A stretch of DNA of 64,000 nucleotides, from positions 1-64,000 of IMG/VR virus record IMGVR_UViG_3300048672_000851; one strand, 5' to 3'. Positions within the stretch are counted from its first letter, which is position 1; each line of letters starts with the position of its first letter. Positions 13,002 to 20,301 of the stretch are shown here, in pieces. Source of the stretch: a virus. A program made the translations under genes and the position numbers. Under the pieces are notes generated by a model, which worked only from the letters and a program-made list of their open reading frames with translations, was not told the DNA's origin and did no database searches.

Positions 13002-13756
13002 GCTATGTTAAATCAATGATTTATTCAGAAAAAACAGTAAGCTTAGCTGGTGCTTATTTGTTTAATTTGTATAGTCGTGAAGAAGGTAAAAAACTACTTT
13101 ACAAACTTAAGTACAATTTTGTATTTAATCCAGCATTAGCTTGTCCTCCTTCGCGTATTCCTTATCGTGGTGAAAACGACGAGTTCAAACAAGTTTATTT
13201 AGGTTACTATACTAAAGTATCAAATGAACAAGAAAAATCTCTTTTTTCTGCTTTGGTTCGTTTAATGATTTATAACTTAGTTGCTTACAACACTAAGTTT
13301 GAAATCTTCCCAATTCATACTTATTATAAAGGTGAATCTATTAGTTTGGTTAATATACCTCAGTATATGAAAACCACGTTCAATCAAACATTTCACCTTT
13401 TAGACCAAGAAGTAACTGACTTACCAGCATCTAAAGAAACCTTAGATGTATCTGGTTCAGTTAGTTTAAGTGAAATGAAACCCAAATTTGTTACTATCTT
13501 CAAAAAGGAAACTACCATGTCAGAATTACAAACCAAATACGCAAATGTTCCTCATGCTACCGTTGAATTGATTCACGGAATTCCAGTAGAAAACTACAAA
13601 GAACAAGAGTTAGTTGATTTGATCAACAAAGCTCAACATGAACTTGAACAAGCTAAGAAATTAGCTGATGTAAGCACTCGCATGAAAAACAAATGCGAAC
13701 GTCTGGAAACAAACATCAAAGTGTACATCGAAGCTCTGGATAAGTTACCAGAGTAA
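12998..13756 (+). CDS. Protein of unknown function with possible internal start, 252 residues
   Basis: The N-terminal 170 residues form an unrecognised soluble domain. The C-terminal 79 residues are different: helical and coiled-coil-like (KAQHELEQAKKLADVSTRMK), and preceded by an in-frame ATG at 13518 with AAAAAGGAAACTACC just upstream. The gene may therefore make both a full-length protein and a 79-residue C-terminal protein, or may be a fusion of two once separate genes. No homolog recognised. Confidence 0.68.
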   Translation: MSYVKSMIYSEKTVSLAGAYLFNLYSREEGKKLLYKLKYNFVFNPALACPPSRIPYRGENDEFKQVYLGYYTKVSNEQEKSLFSALVRLMIYNLVAYNTKFEIFPIHTYYKGESISLVNIPQYMKTTFNQTFHLLDQEVTDLPASKETLDVSGSVSLSEMKPKFVTIFKKETTMSELQTKYANVPHATVELIHGIPVENYKEQELVDLINKAQHELEQAKKLADVSTRMKNKCERLETNIKVYIEALDKLPE

Positions 13757-13891
13757 CCTTTTGTCCTAGGGAGCGAGTAACTACATTAAGCATAAGTTAT
13801 GCATTGTTACTTGGATAGGGAGTATCTCCCATCCTCTCCCTCTTTTATTCCTGCACAAAGCCAGTTAGTTAATTCTAACTGGTTTTTTTTT
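13757..13891 (+). ncRNA. Structured intergenic segment, possible small RNA or 3' UTR
   Basis: Three hairpins stand in a row: GTAAC...GTTAC enclosing GCATA-AGT-TATGC (about 13778-13814), GGATAGGGAG-TAT-CTCCCATCC with one bulge, and the terminator at 13861-13891. No frame fits. It could be a short stable RNA released from the 3' end of the upstream message. Confidence 0.4.
13861..13891 (+). terminator. Intrinsic terminator
   Basis: CCAGTTAG-TTAATT-CTAACTGG followed by nine T. Confidence 0.92.
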
Positions 13892-13904
13892 AGCTGAGGT
13901 TTAT

Positions 13905-14213
13905 GTGTCTGATGAACCAAAAGTAGTTACCATTGATATTTTACAAGATTACAGAAACCAGAACATTGTTACTTTAAGAGAAAAAATGTTTGCTGAGTTA
14001 GCTACTTTTGGCAATAGTAAAACTAAGTTAAACATAAGTGATTACGTAGTTAGGTCTAAAAGAACCAATAAAGACTTTAGGTTAACTGTTAGCCAAACAA
14101 TAGATTTAATTCAGTTAGCTTTAGATTTATCTGAAAGTGTTTTATTTGAAGACAATGAAAACACAACTGAATTAGCTTCACAAATTCTAGAAAAAATTAA
14201 GGATTCACAATGA
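13905..14213 (+). CDS. Protein of unknown function, 102 residues, GTG start
   Basis: The only start matching the frame and the CTGAGGTTTAT ribosome binding site is GTG 13905. The product is acidic, largely helical, with a DFRLTVSQTIDLIQLALDLS stretch. No family recognised. Overlaps the next gene by 4 nt. Confidence 0.66.
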   Translation: MSDEPKVVTIDILQDYRNQNIVTLREKMFAELATFGNSKTKLNISDYVVRSKRTNKDFRLTVSQTIDLIQLALDLSESVLFEDNENTTELASQILEKIKDSQ

Positions 14214-14818
14214 ATACTGGTTTTATTAATGGTTATCGTTGGGGTATTGAGTATCCGACGAATGGTAAGAAGCCGGATTTGGCGAATGATGTTTTAGTAG
14301 ACGTTAAATGTAAAAAGGGTAGCGGCGAATGGCAGGGCTGGACAGATATGACGGTTGCAGATACCGCATGGACAGAAGCACAAAATTATATCTCAGCTAC
14401 AAGTTTTAAGATTATCGACGAACGCTACAAACCATCAGATACGAGCTATTTAGACGCGCCAAATGTCAAGGAATCCTTGATGGATGAGTGGTACGACTAC
14501 GACAACCAAAAAGCGATTGCGTTGCCTAAGGCTGGTGAGTATTGCCAAGTTTATTTAAACGGTTGGTATAACTGCTACATCGTCGGGCTTGATGATTTAG
14601 GTGGTTGCGTGTTCAGAAAAGATGGGGAGTATATGCAGCGAATTACGGATGATTCATTCCGCCCGCTTGACCACAACCGCAAATCTGAAGCAGAGAAAAA
14701 GCGGGTTGTTGATGCTGCCATGTCAATAGTTGTTGATGCGCATATGTTAGAGGACATTCTTGGTTCTTTATACGACGCAGGCTATTTGAGACTGCCAGAT
14801 ACAGATAAAGGGGAATAA
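14210..14818 (+). CDS. Phage protein of unknown function, 202 residues, foreign codon use
   Basis: N-terminus MNTGFINGYRWGIEYPTNGK continues into a DVLVDVKCKKGSGEWQGW segment that looks like a small beta domain repeated around residues 100-150 (GEYCQVYLNGWYNCYIVGLD). Codons are richer in G and C than in the flanking genes (gcg, cgc, gacgcg), so it was probably acquired recently from another phage. I cannot name a function. Confidence 0.72.
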   Translation: MNTGFINGYRWGIEYPTNGKKPDLANDVLVDVKCKKGSGEWQGWTDMTVADTAWTEAQNYISATSFKIIDERYKPSDTSYLDAPNVKESLMDEWYDYDNQKAIALPKAGEYCQVYLNGWYNCYIVGLDDLGGCVFRKDGEYMQRITDDSFRPLDHNRKSEAEKKRVVDAAMSIVVDAHMLEDILGSLYDAGYLRLPDTDKGE

Positions 14819-14829
14819 ATCCCCTTTGC

Positions 14830-14979
14830 TTATTCTGTAGTAGGTTCTTCAATCATAACTTCTAGCATTTTAGTACCATGTTTTTGAAACTCATAAAACC
14901 AATACTTTAATGCCATTAGTTCAACTGTATTCTCAGGTGCTACTACCATTGTGCCATCTGGTTTAAATTGAAGTACCAT
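14830..14979 (-). CDS. Small acidic protein, 49 residues
   Basis: A minus-strand frame starting at ATG 14979, 2 nt beyond the stop of the virion-like gene upstream of it. Sequence MVLQFKPDGTMVVAPENTVE leads to a helical, acidic end (MLEVMIEEPTTE). The ribosome binding site is weak, so translation would rely on coupling to the preceding gene. Confidence 0.5.
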   Translation of the reverse strand: MVLQFKPDGTMVVAPENTVELMALKYWFYEFQKHGTKMLEVMIEEPTTE

Positions 14980-14981
14980 AG

Positions 14982-15698
14982 CTAAACACTCACATTAGTA
15001 GGATTAGCAGTTTGTTGAGTACCAACACCTGTTGATCCTACTACAACACTACTGTTAGTTGCTCTCGCAATCTGACCAACACCACCTAACAAATTATTCA
15101 ATTGCCATTGAAGATACTGCATCTGTTGTTGTTGCTGTGATTGCTGTTGGTTCATACCAATAGTAATTGTGTTAGTGTTTACGATTTCACGATTAATACT
15201 ACGTTGTTCACTTTCACGTAGTTGTGCAACAGTTAATTGTTGCTCTAAATCAGCAATACGATTACTTGTAATTAAAGCTCGTGTTGCTTGTCCATCAGCA
15301 TAGATTGCTTGTTGAACAACAGTACTTTGTCTATCAACATTAGTATCTACTGTACCAATTTCACGACTTAAACTTGCTGCTAAATTAGCTTGAGCCAATG
15401 CAAATGCATTTTGATTTTGCATGATGTTTTGAGTACTAGCATTAATGTTTTGGTTCACTGTAGCAGTTGCACCAGCTAATGCTAATTGTACTTGTGCTTC
15501 ATTAAATGGTATTGACGCTTTAATATCACCTAATGTTTGCTGGTTAATTGTTTCATTAGTAACAACATTATCTTGGTTTCCAAATAAACCAACACGACCA
15601 AGTAATAAACCTAATAACAATCCACCACCTAAACCACCGTCCATACCACCACCAGAACCAAGACGACCAACAATATCACCTTCAGTAAAAGTTGCCAT
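14982..15698 (-). CDS. Probable virion protein, Gly-rich then coiled-coil, inverted among middle genes
   Basis: Start at ATG 15698 (MATFTEGD), which has ATGGAGTTAATC upstream. The 238-residue product has a glycine-rich hydrophobic stretch (GGGMDGGLGGGLLLGLLLGR, residues about 16-35), then a long Gln/Asn/Ala-rich helix with a QQQSQQQQQMQYLQWQ segment. The only leftward gene, with its small partner, inside 38 kb of rightward genes. Late genes are leftward here, so it is probably expressed late. Several N4-like phages carry a virion gene in this position, but the assignment is by synteny from memory. Confidence 0.6.
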   Translation of the reverse strand: MATFTEGDIVGRLGSGGGMDGGLGGGLLLGLLLGRVGLFGNQDNVVTNETINQQTLGDIKASIPFNEAQVQLALAGATATVNQNINASTQNIMQNQNAFALAQANLAASLSREIGTVDTNVDRQSTVVQQAIYADGQATRALITSNRIADLEQQLTVAQLRESEQRSINREIVNTNTITIGMNQQQSQQQQQMQYLQWQLNNLLGGVGQIARATNSSVVVGSTGVGTQQTANPTNVSV

Positions 15699-15776
15699 GA
15701 TTAACTCCATTAATTAGCGCAACACGCGCATGTAAGTTATAGTCTGATTTCACTTCTACATATCAGGCCAACTAAA

Positions 15777-15959
15777 ATGTCACAGCATTACGTTACTAAA
15801 GACGGTTTATGCTCGTACTGTGGTTCTCGATTAACTCAATGTCCTATTTGTCTTGAATGGTTCTTATCTAAAAGTAAAAACCATTTAATCTGTACCAGTC
15901 GGTGCAGGACTAGAAAACATAGGAATAAAATTAACAACTTAGTGGATAAACAAACATGA
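15777..15959 (+). CDS. Small zinc-ribbon protein
   Basis: A 60-residue protein with paired cysteines CSYCGSRLTQCPIC and a second cluster ending ICTSRCRTRKHRNK. The arrangement suggests one or two zinc sites and a basic tail, like small zinc-finger proteins with an ICSxxCRxRxxR tail. It probably binds nucleic acid. It overlaps the next gene by 4 nt. Confidence 0.66.
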   Translation: MSQHYVTKDGLCSYCGSRLTQCPICLEWFLSKSKNHLICTSRCRTRKHRNKINNLVDKQT

Positions 15960-16330
15960 AAGATTTTAAAAAGTTAGATATGCAACAGCATGTGCGAGTT
16001 AAATTGCAAACCAATACACATTTAGATAAACCATTAGTTATTGGTGATCCACCAAACTTACTTAATGCCCAATGTGCTAATTGGACTGATGTTGTTGTGG
16101 TTGATGGTAAAGCTTATGACAAAGAAGCTGTAGCTCGTTTATTGATGCAGCTTAGTTTAGCTAAAACTAAAAATGAAATTCTTATTGATGCTTTAGATGG
16201 TGCAGCTAAAACAGTTGGCTTCTTGTCTTATCATCTTCGTGGCAGAGTTGCAGAAGAAGCTTTACTTGATATGGCTGCTAAAGCAGACGAATGGGCTAGT
16301 GTTGTAAAATCAGCTTCAGCACAGGAGTAA
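15956..16330 (+). CDS. Protein of unknown function, 124 residues
   Basis: A mixed protein with a KAYDKEAVARLLMQLSLAKT helix near the middle and an Ala-rich C-terminus (RVAEEALLDMAAKADEWASV). No family recognised. Starts in the ATGA overlap after the zinc-ribbon gene and ends 3 nt before the next. Confidence 0.66.
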   Translation: MKDFKKLDMQQHVRVKLQTNTHLDKPLVIGDPPNLLNAQCANWTDVVVVDGKAYDKEAVARLLMQLSLAKTKNEILIDALDGAAKTVGFLSYHLRGRVAEEALLDMAAKADEWASVVKSASAQE

Positions 16331-16333
16331 ATC

Positions 16334-16813
16334 ATGGAACAACATAAACAAATTCAAATGTATATTGGTTTTGAAGAAGGTGGATGCCAAGATATAGCCA
16401 CGATAAAACTAGAAGGCTTCAGCCTAGTCGCAAACAACGAACTAGAAGCACTTAAAGCCGAGCGCGATGCGTTGGTGGCTCAGGTTGAGATTCTTAAAAA
16501 CGCTGGCAATGAAGTCTATGATGAGCTTCAGCAGTGGGCTTTGACTGAAAGTCATAAGGAAACTGATAAAGCATTCCGCTTGTGGCTTAAAGCTAGAAAG
16601 CAATCACCGCAACAACACCTCGCCGAAATCCGCGCTGATGCGTCTGTCAGCGGCTACTACCAAGGTTTTAAAGATGGTCTTGTGATTGAATGTCCACGAC
16701 CAGATGGCACAAATACTGCGTCTCCTATCAATTATCAGCAAGTGGCTATTGAGAATGCAGCTCGAATGAGAACCAGCCAATACGCCGCCAAAGTGCGCCA
16801 AGGCGGCCAGTGA
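16334..16813 (+). CDS. Coiled-coil prophage-type protein, 159 residues
   Basis: A coiled-coil segment (NELEALKAERDALVAQVE, residues about 35-52) is followed by QQHLAEIRADASVSGYYQGF and a terminal QYAAKVRQGGQ. This modular layout is common in proteins of unknown role from temperate phages, and the QQHLAEIRA/YAAKVRQGG endings remind me of Acinetobacter prophage proteins. That is the main hint of host in the window. Codon use becomes richer in G+C in the second half. Confidence 0.66.
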   Translation: MEQHKQIQMYIGFEEGGCQDIATIKLEGFSLVANNELEALKAERDALVAQVEILKNAGNEVYDELQQWALTESHKETDKAFRLWLKARKQSPQQHLAEIRADASVSGYYQGFKDGLVIECPRPDGTNTASPINYQQVAIENAARMRTSQYAAKVRQGGQ

Positions 16814-17010
16814 TGCTTAATTACCATCAAGCATTAGGTCGTGCATTTCACGAACTTCAATCAACTTTTATTAAATTATTAAGAAGACATTCTTTATCTT
16901 TTATTGAAAAAATTGCTGGAGTTAAGTGCGGTGAAAATTTATTGCTTGTAGATATTCTTCAAGCTCAAAGAAAATTAAACAACTACTTTAAAAGAGAACT
17001 GTCTAAATGA
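16813..17010 (+). CDS. Protein of unknown function, 65 residues
   Basis: Starts at ATG 16813, sharing the TGATG overlap with the previous stop. Basic, helical product (MLNYHQALGRAFHELQSTFI start, ending KLNNYFKRELSK). No family recognised. Confidence 0.62.
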   Translation: MLNYHQALGRAFHELQSTFIKLLRRHSLSFIEKIAGVKCGENLLLVDILQAQRKLNNYFKRELSK

Positions 17011-17234
17011 ACGGTATGTTAATAGCTTCCACTATTCAAATTGTTCCTTATAAGATTTATGGATTAACCATGTATGCTGTAGAAGGTTTATCTATGAATT
17101 CTTATGAAGACTTTCAATTAGTTCAATTAAAATGGTTTTACAATAGTAATCTTGCTGTTAAGTACGTAGAACGTCATATGCAATTTTACAATATTGTACA
17201 AGACCGTGAAATCAACCAACGTTTAAGGAATTAA
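17007..17234 (+). CDS. Protein of unknown function, 75 residues
   Basis: ATG 17007 overlaps the preceding stop by 4 nt. Aromatic-rich, starting MNGMLIASTIQIVPYKIYGL and ending QDREINQRLRN. No family recognised; part of the coupled run 15.8-18.1 kb. Confidence 0.62.
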   Translation: MNGMLIASTIQIVPYKIYGLTMYAVEGLSMNSYEDFQLVQLKWFYNSNLAVKYVERHMQFYNIVQDREINQRLRN

Positions 17235-17238
17235 TATA

Positions 17239-17364
17239 ATGACAAATATCTACACAAACAATCCAAAAGGTTTCTTACAAACACAACGTACATTAGTTTC
17301 ATTGTGTGTTGAATTAGCAATCATTCAAATGCGTAATGAAAGCTGGAAACGTCCGTTAGTTTAA
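17239..17364 (+). CDS. 41-residue protein of unknown function
   Basis: ATG 17239 follows TTAAGGAATTAATATA, a good ribosome binding site. The peptide is MTNIYTNNPKGFLQTQRTLV, then SLCVELAIIQMRNESWKRPLV. It fills the gap between two coupled genes, supporting expression. Confidence 0.5.
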   Translation: MTNIYTNNPKGFLQTQRTLVSLCVELAIIQMRNESWKRPLV

Positions 17365-17376
17365 AAGGTCAATCTT

Positions 17377-17625
17377 ATGTTGAACCAGCAAGACTTGAAA
17401 GAAATTGAAATCCAAGAAAACATTAAGCTAATCAACATGCAGTGGCATCTAGTTAAAAGTAATACTGCTGGCTTAATGTTTGTATGTCCTGTTATTGGTG
17501 GTTGGTTAGTTAAAGAAGTTCAGAATGTAATTACACCTACTGAGCGAAGTAGCTTTAACACAGGCTATAGCTACACATCTTCAATGGTGTTTGTTCCTGA
17601 TCCAAATCATGAATGGTTCTACTAG
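17377..17625 (+). CDS. Protein of unknown function, 82 residues
   Basis: Starts at ATG 17377 after AAAAGGTCAATCTT. An N-terminal helix is followed by a beta-like GLMFVCPVIGGWLVKEVQNV part and a disordered Ser/Tyr stretch. No family recognised. Its stop is 1 nt before the next start. Confidence 0.64.
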   Translation: MLNQQDLKEIEIQENIKLINMQWHLVKSNTAGLMFVCPVIGGWLVKEVQNVITPTERSSFNTGYSYTSSMVFVPDPNHEWFY

Positions 17626-17626
17626 T

Positions 17627-18130
17627 ATGAATAACAGACCAGTAATCATTGAGCTTATTGAAAAAGGCTACAACAACGCTGAAATCAAATCAGCTACCCA
17701 TTGTACTTTACGATACATTCGTAATATCCGGTCAGAGTACAATGACAGTTCGCCCATTCCCAAGCTATCCCGTCATAAGGCACCTGCTGAAAATACCCTA
17801 GCCAGAAAAGCCTATGACATGATCAAAGCTAACCCCTTGCTAACAGACAGGGAAATCGCAGATGCTACTGGGATGACTCGTGCAAGCGTATACTGCACCC
17901 GTAGACGGTACTTTGGTATGGTCAACATCAAGCTCAATACCTACCATATTGAGTACGGTACCAACAGTAAAAAAGGTGCTGCCTTAGTCCAAGCAGCCAC
18001 ACAAAAAGAAGCAGAACACAAGCTAGTCAATGCTTTGTCCTTACCCTTATGGGCAGTAGACAAAGTGTCTATGCTTCGTACATTGCCTGCTGTGATGCAA
18101 TTACAGCATACCGACAGTTACCATTTCTGA
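17627..18130 (+). CDS. Putative DNA-binding regulator with two helix-turn-helix units
   Basis: Start at ATG 17627, just past the previous stop. Residues about 5-32 (VIIELIEKGYNNAEIKSATH, then a recognition helix) look like a resolvase-type helix-turn-helix. Residues about 60-90 (MIKANPLLTDREIADATGMT followed by RASVYCTRRRY) look like a second, winged one. The C-terminus has no motif. Codon use is markedly richer in G+C than the flanks. A role in middle transcription is plausible but unproven. Confidence 0.62.
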   Translation: MNNRPVIIELIEKGYNNAEIKSATHCTLRYIRNIRSEYNDSSPIPKLSRHKAPAENTLARKAYDMIKANPLLTDREIADATGMTRASVYCTRRRYFGMVNIKLNTYHIEYGTNSKKGAALVQAATQKEAEHKLVNALSLPLWAVDKVSMLRTLPAVMQLQHTDSYHF

Positions 18131-18138
18131 GGTGTTTT

Positions 18139-18633
18139 ATGAACAAAAGTCCGTTTATTCAAAAAGAACTAGAAATACTACATACTCGACTTCATCAAAT
18201 TGATGAAAACACTTTTATAGATAGCATGTTGCAGATTATCCGCAATGCTACTGGAAAAGTGTACTCACTTCATGTTGATGTAGAAGAAAAGAAAGAAACC
18301 AAACATCCGGTTACTGCTCAAGACTTCTTAGAAGCCATTGCAAAAGTACAAAGTAATCGTGGTGCAGAGTATGAAGAACAAAGTAAAGAAGAACGTAGCT
18401 TTGCTAAGGTTGCTGCTTCATACAATGCTATTCGTGACACTAATTTAGCTGGTTCAGATATTGCTTTGATCCAAGCACAATTAAAGTTCGTTCGCCAATA
18501 CTCTAATCCTGAACGTATTCACCATGATTCATTGTTAGATGCTCCAAGCTACACTGTCTTATGGTCAAGTGAACTCATGGCTGAAGCAGCGGAGAAACAA
18601 CAATGTCTGAAAACAAACCCTTCTTCCGAATAG
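18139..18633 (+). CDS. DUF6378-like (MazG-type helical) protein
   Basis: Start at ATG 18139 after CTGAGGTGTTTT. The C-terminal half carries the family pattern: SNRGAEYEEQSKEERSFAKV near residue 72-91, SDIALIQAQLKFVRQYSNPE near residue 110-129, and HHDSLLDAPSYTVLWSSEL near residue 132-150. This is the layout of small phage all-alpha proteins related to MazG-like NTP pyrophosphohydrolases. The usual EExxE is not fully evident, so catalysis is uncertain. Nucleotide-pool control would fit with dUTPase and ThyX in the same phage. Confidence 0.62.
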   Translation: MNKSPFIQKELEILHTRLHQIDENTFIDSMLQIIRNATGKVYSLHVDVEEKKETKHPVTAQDFLEAIAKVQSNRGAEYEEQSKEERSFAKVAASYNAIRDTNLAGSDIALIQAQLKFVRQYSNPERIHHDSLLDAPSYTVLWSSELMAEAAEKQQCLKTNPSSE

Positions 18634-18785
18634 AAGAAAAAGATAAGTTTTTTCCTTATCTCAAAATTATGGCTGGTGACAAAGAAATCACGTATACCGA
18701 ACTGGTTCATGCTGCTAATGTCATGCGTGACAAGTTAGCTGGGTTCGGTATTCGAGTTGACTTCACTAAAAAGGATAAACAATGA
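18603..18785 (+). CDS. Protein of unknown function, 60 residues
   Basis: ATG 18603 lies in the end of the preceding gene after GCGGAGAAACA. The product is a small charged helical protein (EITYTELVHAANVMRDKLAG). No family recognised. Overlaps the next gene by 4 nt. Confidence 0.62.
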   Translation: MSENKPFFRIEEKDKFFPYLKIMAGDKEITYTELVHAANVMRDKLAGFGIRVDFTKKDKQ

Positions 18786-19123
18786 CTCCTGAACAGTTTC
18801 AAGAAATGACCGATAAAATGACTGTAGAAGAATTCAAAGAATACTGTGTAACGAATAAAATTTCGTTCATTTTATCTTACGCTTCTGATTCAGATATTAA
18901 TAAAGCTGCTGCTTGTAGCTTCTTTATTAACAGTAAAAACGAAGGAAATCTTCAACACGCTATGTCTAAAGAAGCTGCCAGAATCTCAGCAGCTAGTATG
19001 TGTATTAGTAAAAATTTAAAAGATCAAGAACTAATTGCCTTAGTTCAATTTTTAGGTGAATTGGATTTTCAAAAAGCCTATTTACCTAATGAAGAAGAAG
19101 AAACACCGAAATACTTAAATTAG
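18782..19123 (+). CDS. Protein of unknown function, 113 residues
   Basis: Starts MTPEQFQEMTDKMTVEEFKE and continues as an all-helical Ala/Ser-rich protein with an acidic tail (NEEEETPKYLN). No family recognised. End of a coupled run; a GCTCCGC hairpin follows. Confidence 0.66.
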   Translation: MTPEQFQEMTDKMTVEEFKEYCVTNKISFILSYASDSDINKAAACSFFINSKNEGNLQHAMSKEAARISAASMCISKNLKDQELIALVQFLGELDFQKAYLPNEEEETPKYLN

Positions 19124-19143
19124 GTTACAATATGTTTGACATT

Positions 19144-19158
19144 GTACGCTCCGCGTAC
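19144..19158 (+). promoter_or_regulatory. TCC-triloop hairpin
   Basis: GTACGC-TCC-GCGTAC, 6 bp, no U-run, 52 nt upstream of the small gene at 19210. The GC-TCC-GC core is the non-template form of the hairpin in N4 vRNAP promoters as I remember it. Confidence 0.4.
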
Positions 19159-19209
19159 TAATATTGATTAAAGGCTGTTAATTAGCCCTTATCAATAACG
19201 AGGTGTAAC

Positions 19210-19326
19210 ATGGATTATGAATTTCTGAATGATGTTGAAGAAACATCTGAAGTAACTCAAGATAATTCCGACCTGTATACCTTCACTATCGAAGGTGACA
19301 AAGTTGAAACTATCTTTGAAGTTTAA
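19210..19326 (+). CDS. 38-residue acidic protein
   Basis: ATG 19210 follows ACGAGGTGTAAC, a strong ribosome binding site. The peptide MDYEFLNDVEETSEVTQDNS, then DLYTFTIEGDKVETIFEV, is highly acidic. It has a hairpin upstream and a strong terminator downstream, so it is an independent unit. A DNA-mimic or host-inhibitor role is possible. Confidence 0.62.
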   Translation: MDYEFLNDVEETSEVTQDNSDLYTFTIEGDKVETIFEV

Positions 19327-19343
19327 CTACCAAACGCTGGTCT

Positions 19344-19375
19344 AAAAGCCCTGACTAGTTCAGGGCTTTTTATTT
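19344..19375 (+). terminator. Intrinsic terminator
   Basis: AAAAGCCCTGA (19344-19354) and TCAGGGCTTTT (19360-19370) with loop CTAGT, then TATTTT. Confidence 0.92.
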
Positions 19376-19401
19376 TGTAGTACCTAAATCAAAGAACTCC
19401 T

Positions 19402-19548
19402 ATGAACGAATTTTTACTTAATAACCCGTGGGTTATCCTAGCTGCTATGGTATTAGCTGGTGCAGCTACTATTATGGCCGCTACTTTAGCAGTCTTTTGG
19501 TTTGGTTATTTAATTACCTATCCATTTCGCACAAAAGACTATCGCTGA
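19402..19548 (+). CDS. 48-residue single-pass membrane protein
   Basis: ATG 19402 follows AAAGAACTCCT. Residues about 9-35 (PWVILAAMVLAGAATIMAAT and onward) form a long hydrophobic helix, and the tail is basic (TKDYR). Unknown function. Confidence 0.58.
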   Translation: MNEFLLNNPWVILAAMVLAGAATIMAATLAVFWFGYLITYPFRTKDYR

Positions 19549-19693
19549 ATACAATCCGTATTTCAATTAAATTACAATCTCAATGACAAACACTTATTTA
19601 GTCTGGTAGCATTACTAGGCCAGACATGGCGTTTTCCCTGTGAGGTTGTGTGTTTACACAAAAGGCTATTCAAATTGAATAGCCTTATTTTTA
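19549..19693 (+). ncRNA. Structured intergenic segment ending in a terminator, possible small RNA
   Basis: No gene. It has GTCTGG...CCAGAC with a 13-nt loop, TTGTGT-GTTT-ACACAA, and a terminator AAGGCTATTC-AAATT-GAATAGCCTT followed by ATTTTT. Three stems ending in a terminator is the shape of a small regulatory RNA. Its 5' end is unknown. Confidence 0.35.
19661..19693 (+). terminator. Intrinsic terminator
   Basis: AAGGCTATTC (19662-19671), loop AAATT, GAATAGCCTT, then ATTTTTAT. Confidence 0.88.
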
Positions 19694-19705
19694 TCGGAAA
19701 CACTA

Positions 19706-19888
19706 ATGGCTTACTCACTTATAGTTGTCTTATTTATTGGTTCCACTCCTGTTCTCTATGAACAACCCAAATCCACTAAAGAACAATGTCTACTTGAAGC
19801 CAAACAAGTTAAACGTACATTCAGACAACTTAAGTTTGTGTTTCCTAACTTATTTGTTCAATCAGCCTACTGCATGGAGATCAAATGA
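19706..19888 (+). CDS. Small exported or membrane-tethered protein, 60 residues
   Basis: MAYSLIVVLFIGSTPVLYEQ at the N-terminus resembles an uncleaved signal peptide; two cysteines (EQCLLEA and AYCMEIK) could form a disulfide in the periplasm. Overlaps the next gene by 4 nt. I recall similar tiny proteins in other phages but cannot name the family. Confidence 0.62.
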   Translation: MAYSLIVVLFIGSTPVLYEQPKSTKEQCLLEAKQVKRTFRQLKFVFPNLFVQSAYCMEIK

Positions 19889-20301
19889 ATAAACTTGAAA
19901 AAGGATCTGAGTATGAAATTACAGCTATTATGTTGTTTCCTACTCCAACTCCTAGTTGCAATGTCATTGAAGTAAGTACATCAAAATACACAGTAACAGA
20001 AATGATTAACCCACTTACTTCTGTATACCAACTGGTTTCAGAATGGGGAACTGTTACTGAACGAACTGTATTTGTGTTTGATCCAAAATACTTCAAAAGT
20101 ATCTCTAAAAGCCTTTGTGGTTGTTCTTTCTATGTTCCAGAAGAACATAAGCAAGAGTTTATCAAACTAGTTTATGATTTACTGAAATCTAATAAAATGG
20201 ATTTAATTAAATCTGTTACTGAACAACTCAATGCAGTTAAAAACAACTACAAAGAGTTCTGTAAGAAAAACCCAGAGGAATTATCTATCTATGACCTCTA
20301 A
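19885..20301 (+). CDS. Protein of unknown function, 138 residues
   Basis: N-terminal beta-rich part (SEYEITAIMLFPTPTPSCNV, TVTERTVFVFDPKYF) followed by a helical half. No family recognised. It overlaps both neighbours and belongs to a coupled set ending with the dUTPase. Confidence 0.66.
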   Translation: MNKLEKGSEYEITAIMLFPTPTPSCNVIEVSTSKYTVTEMINPLTSVYQLVSEWGTVTERTVFVFDPKYFKSISKSLCGCSFYVPEEHKQEFIKLVYDLLKSNKMDLIKSVTEQLNAVKNNYKEFCKKNPEELSIYDL

